Shown here one piece after another: positions 35,098 through 43,666 of a stretch of 64,000 bases of DNA. Every line of letters starts with the position of its first letter. The stretch's first letter is position 1. This stretch comes from Nonomuraea indica. Lineage in GTDB: Bacteria; Actinomycetota; Actinomycetes; Streptosporangiales; Streptosporangiaceae. The position numbers and the translations under genes are program-made. The notes under the pieces were generated by a model, which did no database searches, was not told where the DNA came from, and was given only the letters and a program-made list of their open reading frames with translations. The DNA lies in contig NZ_KZ559467.1 in assembly GCF_002850745.1 (NCBI RefSeq), forward strand, positions 62,001 through 126,000, given 5' to 3'.

Positions 35098-37275
35098 TCA
35101 GGAGCCGCCGGACGGGTTGACCGTGTAGGCGGGGCTGAAGTCGACGTTCCGCGGGCACTCCAGCAGCTTGCGCACCAGCCGCCCGTCGAAGCCCACGACC
35201 TGGATCTCGTCCTTGTCCGCGTTGTCCCGCTCCCAGCAGTAGAGGTGCTTCTCGTCGTACCAGCCGAGGACCTTGTCGCAGTCGGAGGAGAACGCGCGCA
35301 CCTTCTTGCCGGTGCCGGTGTCCCAGAGGCAGTGGTCGCCGCCGCCGCCCGGCGGGCAGTCCGTCGCGAGCAGCTCGCCGGAGGGGGAGAAGACGTCCTG
35401 GGTGCCGGAGGGCAGCGTGCCGACGTTCGTCAGCGTGCGGGTGACCGTGCCGTCGGCGTCGAAGAAGCGCAGCCCGCGCTCGCCGTGCACGTTGACCACG
35501 CCCTCCTCGTCGGGGTCCCAGCCGAAGCCTGTCGTGCGGGTCGAACCGCCGGCCACGGTGCGCACCTCCGCCGTGGCCGTGGCGACGTCGACCACGACGA
35601 AGCCCGGGTAGATCCAGTCGTCCTCGCCGTTCTTGTCCTTGACCATCTTCTCGACGTTGAGCAGGATCTTCGAGCCGTCCCTGGACCAGGCGCGGATGCT
35701 GCTGATCAACGGCTCCCGCACGGTCTTCACCGACGAGGTGGAGCCCAGCTTGCGGTCGGTGATCACGATCGAGTCGTAGTCGTCGGAGGTGTACGTGCGG
35801 CCCCGGGTCGCGAGGTAGCGGCCGTCGGGGGAGAGCTTGGACTCCCAGGTGCGCGCGTTCTTGGCGAACGTGCCGCGCAGCGACCGCCTGGCGTAGTCCA
35901 CCCACTCCTCGCTCTTGTCGTCGTAGATCTCGTACGAGGTGAGCGTGACGGGGTCGGACGGGTGCTCGAAGAGCGTGATCGCGCCGCCGGCCAGCCGTTT
36001 CCTGGACGGGGTCGGCGTGGCCGACGGGCCGGGCGAGACGGTCCGTACGGGGGTGAGCTTCGCGCGGGAGGCGGTGGCGGGCGGCCTGTCCTGGGCGACC
36101 ACCAGCGTCACGCCGGTCAGGATGAGCAGGGCGGCCGCGATGCTCACGCCGATGACGACGGGGCCCTTCCTGCTCCGGCCCGGCCGCGTCGCGCCCGCCG
36201 GCGGGTAGGCGGGGGACCGGCCGTACCCGTCGGGCGGGGGGCCGTACCCGGGCGACGGCGGACCGTAGCCGGGTGCGTGCGAACCCGTGGGCGGACCCGT
36301 GTGTGAACCGGCGTGCGGGCCGGGGTGCGAACCGGCGTGCGGACCGGCGTGCGGGCCGGCGGGCGTGTGCGGGCCTGCGGGTGGACCGGCGTGCGGGCCG
36401 GGCGCGTGCGGGCCGGCGGCCGCGGCGGCCTCGGCGAGGATGGCGGAGCCGCCCGGGGGGCCGCTCACGGGGTGCTGCAGCAGCCGCATGATCACCTGCT
36501 CGGCCGTCGGCCGCTGCGTGGGGTCCTTGGCCAGGCAGGCGAGCACCACGTCACGCAGCGCGCCGTCGAGCACCCGCACGTCGGGCGGCTGGTTGAGCAC
36601 CCGGTTGATCACCGCGGGCATGGTGTCGCTGCCGAAGGGCGCGTGCCCGGAGGCGGCGAAGACGATCGTGCCCGCCCACGAGAACAGGTCGGCCGGGGGC
36701 CCGACCTGGTGCCCCATGATCTGCTCCGGCGGCATGTACGCGGGCGTGCCCACCGGCATGCTGCTGATCGTCGAGGTCGCGTTCAGCGCGCGGGCGATGC
36801 CGAAGTCGATCACACGGGGCCCGTCGGCGCCCAGGATGACGTTGGCCGGCTTGAAGTCGCGGTGCACGATGCCGGCCTGGTGGATCGCGGCCAGGGCCGT
36901 GGCCGTGCCGATGGCCAGCCGGTGCAGGGCCGACCCGGTGCGCGGCCCGTCCTCCTGCACCACCCGCTGCAGCGACCGCCCCTCGATGAACTCGCTGACG
37001 ATGTACGGCCGGTCCTGCTCGATGCCCGTGCCGAGGACGGCCGCGGTGCAGAACGGCGCCACCCGCTGGGCCACCTGCACCTCGCGCAGGAACCGCTCGA
37101 CGCTGACCTGGTCGCCCGACAGGTCGGGGCGCAGCCACTTCACGGCGAGCCTGGCGCCGGTCGTGTCGCCGGCCAGGTAGACGACGCCCTGGCCGCCCTC
37201 GCCCAGCCGGCCGACCAGGTCCAGGCCCGCCAGCCGTCGCGGGTCGCCGGGTCTGAGCGGAGCAAAGGATGGCAT
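35098..37275 (-). CDS. Transmembrane Ser/Thr protein kinase with extracellular propeller-like domain
   Basis: A 725-residue receptor kinase. The kinase domain (about 15-270) has GEGGQGVVY, Lys46, HRDFKPAN with catalytic Asp140, and DFG at 157-159. Residues 285-360 are a Gly/Pro/His-rich linker made of GPHAG-like units. One transmembrane helix spans 372-394. The outer part (about 400-725) resembles WD40/TolB-like repeats (KLSPDGRYLATRG, AWSRDGSKILLNVE, FSPSGELLATDCP), unlike the PASTA domains of PknB. It is divergent from the aldehyde dehydrogenase with 74 bp between starts. The downstream lipoprotein is also a beta-propeller. Confidence 0.93.
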   Translation of the reverse strand: MPSFAPLRPGDPRRLAGLDLVGRLGEGGQGVVYLAGDTTGARLAVKWLRPDLSGDQVSVERFLREVQVAQRVAPFCTAAVLGTGIEQDRPYIVSEFIEGRSLQRVVQEDGPRTGSALHRLAIGTATALAAIHQAGIVHRDFKPANVILGADGPRVIDFGIARALNATSTISSMPVGTPAYMPPEQIMGHQVGPPADLFSWAGTIVFAASGHAPFGSDTMPAVINRVLNQPPDVRVLDGALRDVVLACLAKDPTQRPTAEQVIMRLLQHPVSGPPGGSAILAEAAAAAGPHAPGPHAGPPAGPHTPAGPHAGPHAGSHPGPHAGSHTGPPTGSHAPGYGPPSPGYGPPPDGYGRSPAYPPAGATRPGRSRKGPVVIGVSIAAALLILTGVTLVVAQDRPPATASRAKLTPVRTVSPGPSATPTPSRKRLAGGAITLFEHPSDPVTLTSYEIYDDKSEEWVDYARRSLRGTFAKNARTWESKLSPDGRYLATRGRTYTSDDYDSIVITDRKLGSTSSVKTVREPLISSIRAWSRDGSKILLNVEKMVKDKNGEDDWIYPGFVVVDVATATAEVRTVAGGSTRTTGFGWDPDEEGVVNVHGERGLRFFDADGTVTRTLTNVGTLPSGTQDVFSPSGELLATDCPPGGGGDHCLWDTGTGKKVRAFSSDCDKVLGWYDEKHLYCWERDNADKDEIQVVGFDGRLVRKLLECPRNVDFSPAYTVNPSGGS

Positions 37276-37349
37276 GAGGGGATTGTGGCCCTTTGCCGAG
37301 AATCCGCAAAAACTACCGATGGGTAGCCAGGCCGGAATATCCTTCGGTC

Positions 37350-38855
37350 ATGCATGTGACGTCCAGTGGCGCGACCCGGCGGATCACCGCCCCGTTCACC
37401 GGCGAGCCCCTCGCGGAGCTGCCCCTGTCCAGCGCCGACGACGTCAGCGCGGCCTACGCCAAGGCCCGCGCCGCGCAGGCGGAGTGGGCGGCGCGCCCGG
37501 TCGCCGAGCGGGTGCGGCCGTTCCTGCGACTGCACGACGCGCTGCTCGACCGCCGCGGCGAGATCCTCGACATCGTCCAGAACGAGACGGGCAAGGCGCG
37601 CAAGCACGCGCTGGAGGAGGTGCTGGACGTCGCGGGCTGCGCCCTCTACTACGCCCGCCGCGCCCCCCGCCTGCTCGCGCCGCGCCGCCGCCAGGGCGTC
37701 TTCCCCGTGGCGACGCGCGTGGCCGAGCTGCGCCGCCCCAAGGGCGTGGTGGCCCTGATCACGCCGTGGAACTACCCGCTGTCGCTCGGCGTCACCGACG
37801 CCGTGCCGGCCCTGCTCGCGGGCAACGCGGTCGTGCACAAGCCCGACACGCAGACCGCGCTGTCGGCGCTGTGGACCATCGACCTGCTGGCCGAGCTGGG
37901 CATGCCGCGCGAGATCTGGCAGGTCGTGCTGGGCGAGCCGGCCGACATCGGCGACGCGCTGCTCGACGGCGCCGACTACGTGGCCTTCACCGGCTCCACC
38001 CGCGGCGGCAGGAAGATCGCGGAGGAGGCGGCCAAGCGGCTCATCGGCTGCTCGCTGGAGCTCGGCGGCAAGAACCCGATGCTGGTGCTCGACGACGCCG
38101 ACCTCGACCACGCCGTCCAGGGCGCGATCCGCGCCTGCTTCAGCAACGCGGGCCAGCTCTGCCTGTCGATCGAGCGGCTGTACGTGCACGCGAGCGTGTT
38201 CGGCGCCTTCGCCGAGCGCTTCGCGGCCCAGGTGCGCGCCATGAAGCTCGGCCCGGGCCACGACTGGTCGGTGCAGATGGGCTCGCTCACCTCGCGCCGC
38301 CAGCTCGACGCGGTCACCGCGCACGTGGACGACGCGCTGGCCAAGGGCGCCACGCTGCTGGCCGGCGGGAAGGCCCGGCCCGACCTCGGCCCGCTGTTCT
38401 ACGAGCCCACGGTGCTCACCGGCGTCACCCAGGACATGGAGCTGTGCCGCAACGAGACCTTCGGGCCGGTGGTCGCCCTGCACCCGTTCACCTCCGACGA
38501 GGAGGCGGTGGAGCTGGCCAACGACACCATCTACGGGCTCAACGCCTCCGTCTGGACCACGAACCTCGCCCGCGGCCGTGCCCTGGCCGCCCGCATCAAG
38601 GCCGGCACGGTCAACATCAACGAGGGCTACGGCTCGGCGTGGGCCTCCTACGACGCCCCCATGGGCGGCATGAAGGCGTCCGGCCTGGGCCGCCGGCACG
38701 GCGCGGAGGGCCTGCTGCGCTACACCGAGGCCCAGACCGTGGCCTCGCAGGCGTCGTGGCTCGGCTTCGAGCCGCCGCCCGGCGTGCCGTACGACACGTG
38801 GGCCGGCGTCCTGAGCACCACGCTGAAGACGATGCGGCGGCTGCGCCTGAAGTGA
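37350..38855 (+). CDS. gabD2: Succinate-semialdehyde dehydrogenase (GabD2 type)
   Basis: A 501-residue NAD(P)-dependent aldehyde dehydrogenase. ALITPWNYPLSL is the cofactor/oxyanion motif; LELGGKNP gives general base Glu237; FSNAGQLCLS gives nucleophile Cys271. The region around the cysteine and NETGKARKHALEEVLDVA match the actinobacterial GabD2 group, which oxidises succinate semialdehyde to succinate. The ATG at 37350 lies only 6 bp after a -10-like TATCCT (37338-37343), so the mRNA may be leaderless; no Shine-Dalgarno is visible. No GABA transaminase is nearby, so the substrate is inferred from family. Confidence 0.88.
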   Translation: MHVTSSGATRRITAPFTGEPLAELPLSSADDVSAAYAKARAAQAEWAARPVAERVRPFLRLHDALLDRRGEILDIVQNETGKARKHALEEVLDVAGCALYYARRAPRLLAPRRRQGVFPVATRVAELRRPKGVVALITPWNYPLSLGVTDAVPALLAGNAVVHKPDTQTALSALWTIDLLAELGMPREIWQVVLGEPADIGDALLDGADYVAFTGSTRGGRKIAEEAAKRLIGCSLELGGKNPMLVLDDADLDHAVQGAIRACFSNAGQLCLSIERLYVHASVFGAFAERFAAQVRAMKLGPGHDWSVQMGSLTSRRQLDAVTAHVDDALAKGATLLAGGKARPDLGPLFYEPTVLTGVTQDMELCRNETFGPVVALHPFTSDEEAVELANDTIYGLNASVWTTNLARGRALAARIKAGTVNINEGYGSAWASYDAPMGGMKASGLGRRHGAEGLLRYTEAQTVASQASWLGFEPPPGVPYDTWAGVLSTTLKTMRRLRLK

Positions 38856-38857
38856 GC

Positions 38858-38885
38858 GGGTGGGCCGCCGGCGACCGGCCCACCC
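38858..38885. terminator. Bidirectional terminator
   Basis: GGGTGGGCCG (38858-38867) pairs perfectly with CGGCCCACCC (38876-38885), 8-nt loop, between two convergent genes. Confidence 0.75.
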
Positions 38886-38892
38886 GGGATGC

Positions 38893-39714
38893 CTAGCGGC
38901 TGATCTGCTCGCAGTCGGCGTTGACCGGGTCGAGCGCCGCGCGGTCGGCGACGGCGCGGTCGGCGCCCCCGTCGCCGCACTGCACGGAGTTCTCGGCCTC
39001 GTCGTCGCGGACGTCGATCAGGTCGTTGCCGTTGCCGCCGGACACGGTGTCGCGGCCCCTGCCGGGCGTGATCTCGTTGTCCAGCCGGTCGCCGGTCAGC
39101 CGGTCGCCGAACGAGGTGCCGACGATGTTCTCCGTCTGGATGTTGTCCTGGTCGGCCGGGCGGGTGCCCGAGGCGGGGCGGCCGTCGTTGTAGGCGAAGT
39201 CCAGCGTCACCGTCACCCCGGTCGTGGTGCCCTCGTAGGTGGTGGTGTCCTCGCCGAGGTGCCCGGCGTACATGATGCGGCTGGCGACGCCGCCCTCCGC
39301 CGCGCCGACGCTGAAGGTGTCGTTGCCGTTGTCGCCCTCCACGTACCCCTGGAACGGGACCAGCGTCCTGAACCGGTCGTCGCCGTCGCCCAGCCGGACC
39401 TGGAGCCGGGGGATGCCGGCCGAGCAGCGGACCGTGGTGGGGTCGCCGTCGACCGGGGAGCAGCCGGGCCCCGGCACGATGGTCACCGAGTCGGACACCC
39501 GGATCGCGCCACCCGCCTCCCTGGTGATCAGGACGTCGTTGGCGTCGGCCGAGCCGATGTAGTCGAGCTGTAACTGCCCGCCGTTGGTGCGGACCTGCGC
39601 GCTGGAGGTGCCCGCCGCGGCGGCGTGACCCGTCGCCGGGAGGGCCGCCAGGGCGCCGGCGACGGCGCCGCCCAGCAGGGCCAGGCTGAGGACCCGGTGG
39701 CGCAACGTGTTCAT
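38893..39714 (-). CDS. Secreted RTX-like calcium-binding protein
   Basis: A 273-residue secreted protein. Residues about 1-32 are a signal peptide (LSLALLGGAVAGALAALPATGHAAA is its core). The mature protein has several hemolysin-type, aspartate-rich nonapeptide-like motifs: LGDGDDRF, GDNGNDTFSVG, LGEDTTTYEG, GRGRDTVSGGNGNDLIDVRDD. These bind calcium in RTX beta-rolls. Four cysteines could form two disulfides. AAGGAG precedes the ATG at 39714. Its role is unknown; adhesive or structural functions are usual. A 6-1-6 palindrome (39783-39795) lies 69 bp upstream. Confidence 0.8.
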   Translation of the reverse strand: MNTLRHRVLSLALLGGAVAGALAALPATGHAAAAGTSSAQVRTNGGQLQLDYIGSADANDVLITREAGGAIRVSDSVTIVPGPGCSPVDGDPTTVRCSAGIPRLQVRLGDGDDRFRTLVPFQGYVEGDNGNDTFSVGAAEGGVASRIMYAGHLGEDTTTYEGTTTGVTVTLDFAYNDGRPASGTRPADQDNIQTENIVGTSFGDRLTGDRLDNEITPGRGRDTVSGGNGNDLIDVRDDEAENSVQCGDGGADRAVADRAALDPVNADCEQISR

Positions 39715-39782
39715 GGTCGTCTCCTTCAGAGATCTGGCGGGCGTGGTGCCGCCCGCTCGTTGACGCCGCCATCGTGTCCCAG

Positions 39783-39795
39783 ACAGAAGTTCTGT
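39783..39795. promoter_or_regulatory. Short palindrome upstream of the RTX-like gene
   Basis: ACAGAA-G-TTCTGT, with a further TTCTGT-like copy directly after. It lies at promoter distance from the RTX-like gene in an AT-richer patch. Candidate operator only. Confidence 0.3.
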
Positions 39796-39918
39796 TCTGT
39801 GCACAAGTCCACAGCGCGCAAAAGTACGCGTGGGAGGCTGGGCGGATGACGTGGGAGACGCGAGCGCTGGGCCTGTTGCGGGCGGGCCCCCGACCCCGCT
39901 GATCGAGAGCTGACGAGC

Positions 39919-39949
39919 GGGCGGCCCCGCCGGTGCGGCGGGACCGCCC
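39919..39949 (-). terminator. Terminator after the stress-type SDR gene
   Basis: GGGCGG and CCCGCC (39919-39931) pair with GGCGGG and CCGCCC (39937-39949), one mismatch pair, 5-nt loop, 45 bp after the SDR stop. A 14-nt direct repeat AGCGGTCGGCCC lies beside it (about 39951-39978). Confidence 0.6.
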
Positions 39950-39994
39950 GAGCGGTCGGCCCGAGCGGTCGGCCCTGGAAGTCGGCGCGAGAGG

Positions 39995-40858
39995 TCAGCC
40001 GGGGAGGGTCTCGCCGCCGATCGGGGCGAGGATCTCGCCTGTGTAGTACGACGACATCCGCTCGCTGGCGAAGAACACGTACGACGGCGCGATCTCGTCC
40101 GGGTCGGCCGCCCGCTGCATCGGCACCTGCTCGCCGAACGAGCCGACCTTCTCCTCGGGGAACGTCGCCGGGATCAGCGGCGTCCACACCGGCCCCGGTG
40201 CGACCGCGTTGACCCGGATGCCCCGTTCGACCAGGTTCTGGGCCATCGAGTAGGTGAAGGCGTTGATCGCCCCCTTGGTGGCCGAGTAGTCGAGCAGCGT
40301 CTTGTTGCCGCGCAACCCGTTGATCGACGACGTGTTGATGATCGCGGCGCCCTCGCGCAGGTGCGGCAGCGCGGCCTTGGTGACGCGGTAGTAGCTGTGG
40401 ATGTTCACCGCGAAGGTGTGCTCCCACTGCTCGTCCGTCAGCGCCTCCAGCGAGTCGACCGGCGCCTGGTAGGCCACGTTGTTGACCACGATGTCCAGGC
40501 CGCCCAGCTCGTCCACGGCCTGCTGGACGACCGACGCGCAGTGGTCGCGGTCGCCCAGGTCGCCGGGCAGCAGCACGCAGCGCCGCCCGGCCTGCTCGAC
40601 CAGCTTGCGGGTGTGGTTGGCGTCCTCGTGCTCGCTGAGGTAGGCGATGGCGACGTCGGCGCCCTCCTTGGCGAAGGCGACGGCGACGGCCCGGCCGATG
40701 CCGGAGTCGCCTCCGGTGATCAGGGCCCGCCGGCCGGCCAGCAGGTCGCGGCCCTGGTAGCCGCGCATCTCGTCGCGCGGCTCGGGGGTCATCTCGTCGG
40801 TCCTGCCGGGGTACGGCTGGGTCTGCTCCGGTGGTGTGCTGTCAGGTTCCTGTGGCAT
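39995..40858 (-). CDS. SDR oxidoreductase, general-stress type
   Basis: A 287-residue short-chain dehydrogenase. The N-terminal 40 residues are Pro/Glu-rich, as in the general-stress YdaD/YhxC group. The NAD(P) motif TGGDSGIG is at 48-55, NNVAYQ replaces the usual NNAG, and YSATKGA holds the catalytic Tyr and Lys. C-terminal VFFASERMSSYYTGEILAPIGGE is typical of this group. The substrate is unknown; relatives are induced by salt, desiccation or sigma-B-type stress. It stands 36 bp downstream of the GNAT gene on the same strand and may be read with it. Confidence 0.88.
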   Translation of the reverse strand: MPQEPDSTPPEQTQPYPGRTDEMTPEPRDEMRGYQGRDLLAGRRALITGGDSGIGRAVAVAFAKEGADVAIAYLSEHEDANHTRKLVEQAGRRCVLLPGDLGDRDHCASVVQQAVDELGGLDIVVNNVAYQAPVDSLEALTDEQWEHTFAVNIHSYYRVTKAALPHLREGAAIINTSSINGLRGNKTLLDYSATKGAINAFTYSMAQNLVERGIRVNAVAPGPVWTPLIPATFPEEKVGSFGEQVPMQRAADPDEIAPSYVFFASERMSSYYTGEILAPIGGETLPG

Positions 40859-40894
40859 GTCGAGGCGCTTGCCCGCAGCCGGGTAAGGCTAACG

Positions 40895-41653
40895 TCAGCC
40901 CCGGGTCAGCGGGTGGCTCACCCAGACGTTCGGCTCCACGTACACGGCGTGGTCGTGGGTCAGGTCGCAGTGCACAGGGACGAGCGCGCCGGGCACCACG
41001 ACGGGGCCGCTCCGGTCGAACGGCAGGCCGGTCCACCCGCGCCACTCGGCCGGCGTGCCGCTGATCACCATGGAGCGGGGCGCCACCTTGACGATCCGGC
41101 CGCCGGCGCGCACGTGCACGCGCAGCCAGGCGTCGTGCGGCAGGCCGTCGGGGCGCGTGCGCGCGGCGTACTCGGCCATCGGCGTGTGCGGCTCCAGGTG
41201 CTTCCCGTTGGGCCGGACCGGCGCCACCAGCTCGGCGAACCCCAGCCGGGCGGCCTGCTCGCGCAGCGCGGCCACCATGCGCGGAGAGACGCCCGTCCCG
41301 AGCAGGTCGCGCCGCACGGTGATCTCCAGGGCGGACACCCGGTCCGCCGTCTCCCCCCGTTCGCGCGCCAGCCAGCCGTGCCTGATCACCGTGTCCCAGC
41401 CGCCGTCGGGCAGCTCGGCGTCCTTCGACGTGTACGGGATCATGCACGCGCGCGCCACCAGCCGGCCGGGCTCCGCCTCGTCGTCGGCGACCAGGACGTA
41501 GTCGGCGTACGCCTGCTCGGCGACGGCGTAGAACAGGTCGGCGAGCGGGTCCTCCATCATGAACGCCGGCCACGCGTCGTCCATCTTCCACAGGGAGGCG
41601 GCGAACTCGGGGCGCTCGGCGAGCGTGGTGATCCGCAGCGACATGTCGATCAT
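40895..41653 (-). CDS. GNAT-like N-acetyltransferase
   Basis: A 252-residue protein with a GNAT-type core. ALEITVRRDLLGTGVSPRMVAALREQAARLGF (about 110-140) has the R-x-x-G-T/G acetyl-CoA pyrophosphate loop followed by the long helix, and GFAELVAPVRPNGKH is the next strand. The C-terminal 90 residues look like an added beta-rich domain. The acyl acceptor is unknown. The start is ATG at 41653; an alternative ATG at 41644 is equally plausible, as no strong Shine-Dalgarno is present. It lies 15 bp downstream of the Lrp-family gene, so they may be co-transcribed. Confidence 0.7.
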   Translation of the reverse strand: MIDMSLRITTLAERPEFAASLWKMDDAWPAFMMEDPLADLFYAVAEQAYADYVLVADDEAEPGRLVARACMIPYTSKDAELPDGGWDTVIRHGWLARERGETADRVSALEITVRRDLLGTGVSPRMVAALREQAARLGFAELVAPVRPNGKHLEPHTPMAEYAARTRPDGLPHDAWLRVHVRAGGRIVKVAPRSMVISGTPAEWRGWTGLPFDRSGPVVVPGALVPVHCDLTHDHAVYVEPNVWVSHPLTRG

Positions 41654-41668
41654 TGTGCCATTCGCGCC

Positions 41669-42145
41669 TCACATCTCGGCGGGCCGCTGCACCGGCTGGT
41701 GCTCGGTCCTGAACACCAGCGTGGTGTGCAGGTGCACGATCTCCGGCCGGATGAGGAACCTTTCGAGGACCAGCCGGTGCAGGTGGTCGGCGTCCGCCAC
41801 CGCCACGTGGACGAGGAAGTCCTCGGCGCCCGCCACGTGGAAGAGGGTGATGGTCTCGGGCAGGTCCAGCACGAACGCCCGCAACGGGTCGACGAGCTGG
41901 CTGGTGTGCGGGCGCACCCGCAGGGCGAACAGCGCCTGCAACGGGCGGCCGAGGCGGGCCGTGTCGACCGCGGCGCGAAAGCCCGTGATGATGCCGCGGC
42001 GGCGCAGCGAGCGAACCCGCTCCAGAGCGGTGGACGGCGCGACGCCGAGCCGCTCGGCCAGGTCCTTGTTGGGCAGCCGTGCGTCGTTCTGCAGCTCGGC
42101 CAGGATGGCCAGATCCACCGCATCCAGTTCGGCGTTATGCGCCAT
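41669..42145 (-). CDS. Lrp/AsnC-family regulator
   Basis: A 158-residue feast/famine regulator. The N-terminal winged helix (about 5-60) contains LDAVDLAILAELQNDARL and KDLAERLGVAPSTALERVRSL. The C-terminal RAM domain (about 65-150) has LFALRVRPH and VAGAEDFLVHVAVAD and probably binds an amino acid. GGAGG lies six bases before the ATG at 42145. It is divergent from a PLP-dependent decarboxylase with only 59 bp between starts, the classic arrangement of an Lrp regulator with its amino-acid-metabolising target. A 24-bp dyad in the gap is the likely site. Confidence 0.92.
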   Translation of the reverse strand: MAHNAELDAVDLAILAELQNDARLPNKDLAERLGVAPSTALERVRSLRRRGIITGFRAAVDTARLGRPLQALFALRVRPHTSQLVDPLRAFVLDLPETITLFHVAGAEDFLVHVAVADADHLHRLVLERFLIRPEIVHLHTTLVFRTEHQPVQRPAEM

Positions 42146-42159
42146 CGTCGTCCTCCGAT

Positions 42160-42183
42160 TCGGTCGCTGTAGCAATATACCGA
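42160..42183. promoter_or_regulatory. Dyad between Lrp-type regulator and decarboxylase
   Basis: TCGGT, 14 bp, ACCGA in the 59-bp divergent gap. Spacing and symmetry suit an Lrp/AsnC dimer. The stretch between is AT-rich (GCAATATA), unlike the surroundings. Confidence 0.45.
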
Positions 42184-42204
42184 TGAATCAACCACCATTT
42201 CCGT

Positions 42205-43557
42205 ATGTGGAACATTGAGGAGTTCACCGAGGCGGCGGGGATCACGGTGACGGCGCTGGCCGCGTACGTGGACGAGAGCCAGCGCGGCGCCGCCCCGGTG
42301 GTCAGGCGCCGGCCGCCCAGCGAACTGGCCGACCGGCTCGGGCTGCGCGGCCTGATCGAGAAGGGCGGCATGACGCCCGCCTCGTACGAGGACTTCCTGC
42401 GCGTCTTCCTCGCCGAGGGCACGCGGCTGCACCACCCCGCCTACCTCGCCCACCAGACCGCCTCGCCCGACTTCCCGGCGGCGCTGGCCGACTTCGTGCA
42501 CGGCGCCACGAACAATCCCATGGCCGTCTACGAGATGGGCGCGGCGGCGGCCACGGTGGAGTTCGAGGTGCTGCGGTGGATGCTGGCCAAGGTGGGGTTC
42601 CCCGCCGGGGGCGGCGTGCTGACGCACGGCGGCTCGCTGGCCAACCTGACCGCGCTGCTCGCCGCGCGGGCGCGGGCCGTCCCCGACGCCTGGGAGCACG
42701 GCGTGCCCGGTGACCTGGTGATCCTCGCGCCGCCGGCGGCGCACTACTCCGTCTCGCGCGCCGCCTCCATCCTCGGGCTGGGGCAGCGGTCGCTGGTGCC
42801 GCTGGAGACCGACGCGCTGGGCCGGATCGACGTGACCCGGCTGCCCGACGTCTCGGGCAGGCGGGTGATGGCGCTGGTGGCGGGCGCGTGCGCCACCGGC
42901 ACCGGCCTGCACGACGACCTGCGCGCGATCGGCGCGTGGTGCCGCGAACGCGGGATCTGGTTCCACGTGGACGGCGCCCACGGCGCCTCCGCCCTGCTCA
43001 GCGAGCGGCACGCGCACCTGCTCGACGGCGTCGACCTGGCCGACTCGGTCATCTGGGACGCCCACAAGATGCTGCGCACCTCGTCCCTCGCCGCCGCGGT
43101 CCTCGTCCGCCGGGAGGGCGACCTCGACGCCGCCTTCAGGCAGGAGGCCAGCTACCTCTTCTACGGCGACCAGGGCTTCGACCTGATCAACCGCACCGTC
43201 GAGTGCACCAAGGCCGAGCTGGGGCTGAAGATCTTCATGAACCTCGCCTGGCGCGGCGAGCGCGGCATCGGCGAGTACGTGGCCGGCCGCTACGACACGG
43301 CCCACCGGTTCTGGGAGCTGGCCCGCCGGCGGCCCGGCTTCGACCTGCCGTACGAGCCGGAGAGCAACATCGTCTGCTTCCGGTACGGCGAGGCGGACCA
43401 GGCCGCCCTGCGGGAGCGGATGATGCGGGACGGCTCGTTCCACCTCTCCTCGACCGAGCTGAACGGCGTGCGCCACCTGCGCCTCACGGTCATGGCCCCG
43501 GCCACGGACGACCGGACCCTGGAGGCCCTGCTCGACGAGATCGTCGCCATCGCCTGA
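42205..43557 (+). CDS. PLP-dependent group II amino-acid decarboxylase
   Basis: A 450-residue pyridoxal-phosphate enzyme of the glutamate/diaminobutyrate/aromatic decarboxylase family. LTHGGSLANLTALLAAR (about 140-156) and HVDGAHGASALL (about 253-264, Asp for the pyridine nitrogen) are visible; Lys288 in SVIWDAHKML is the cofactor Schiff base lysine. N-terminal YLAHQTASPDFPAALADF matches the L-2,4-diaminobutyrate decarboxylase-like subgroup more than GadB. The substrate is not certain. It is controlled, I infer, by the divergent Lrp-type regulator. There is no strong Shine-Dalgarno before the ATG at 42205. Confidence 0.88.
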   Translation: MWNIEEFTEAAGITVTALAAYVDESQRGAAPVVRRRPPSELADRLGLRGLIEKGGMTPASYEDFLRVFLAEGTRLHHPAYLAHQTASPDFPAALADFVHGATNNPMAVYEMGAAAATVEFEVLRWMLAKVGFPAGGGVLTHGGSLANLTALLAARARAVPDAWEHGVPGDLVILAPPAAHYSVSRAASILGLGQRSLVPLETDALGRIDVTRLPDVSGRRVMALVAGACATGTGLHDDLRAIGAWCRERGIWFHVDGAHGASALLSERHAHLLDGVDLADSVIWDAHKMLRTSSLAAAVLVRREGDLDAAFRQEASYLFYGDQGFDLINRTVECTKAELGLKIFMNLAWRGERGIGEYVAGRYDTAHRFWELARRRPGFDLPYEPESNIVCFRYGEADQAALRERMMRDGSFHLSSTELNGVRHLRLTVMAPATDDRTLEALLDEIVAIA

Positions 43558-43666
43558 CCGGACGCCCGGCGGCCCCCGCGAAGAGACGCCGACGAGATTC
43601 CCCGAAGCACCCTGGACTCGTCGGCCCGATCCTGTAGCGTCGAAACGAGCGCTAGGGAGGCTTCGG

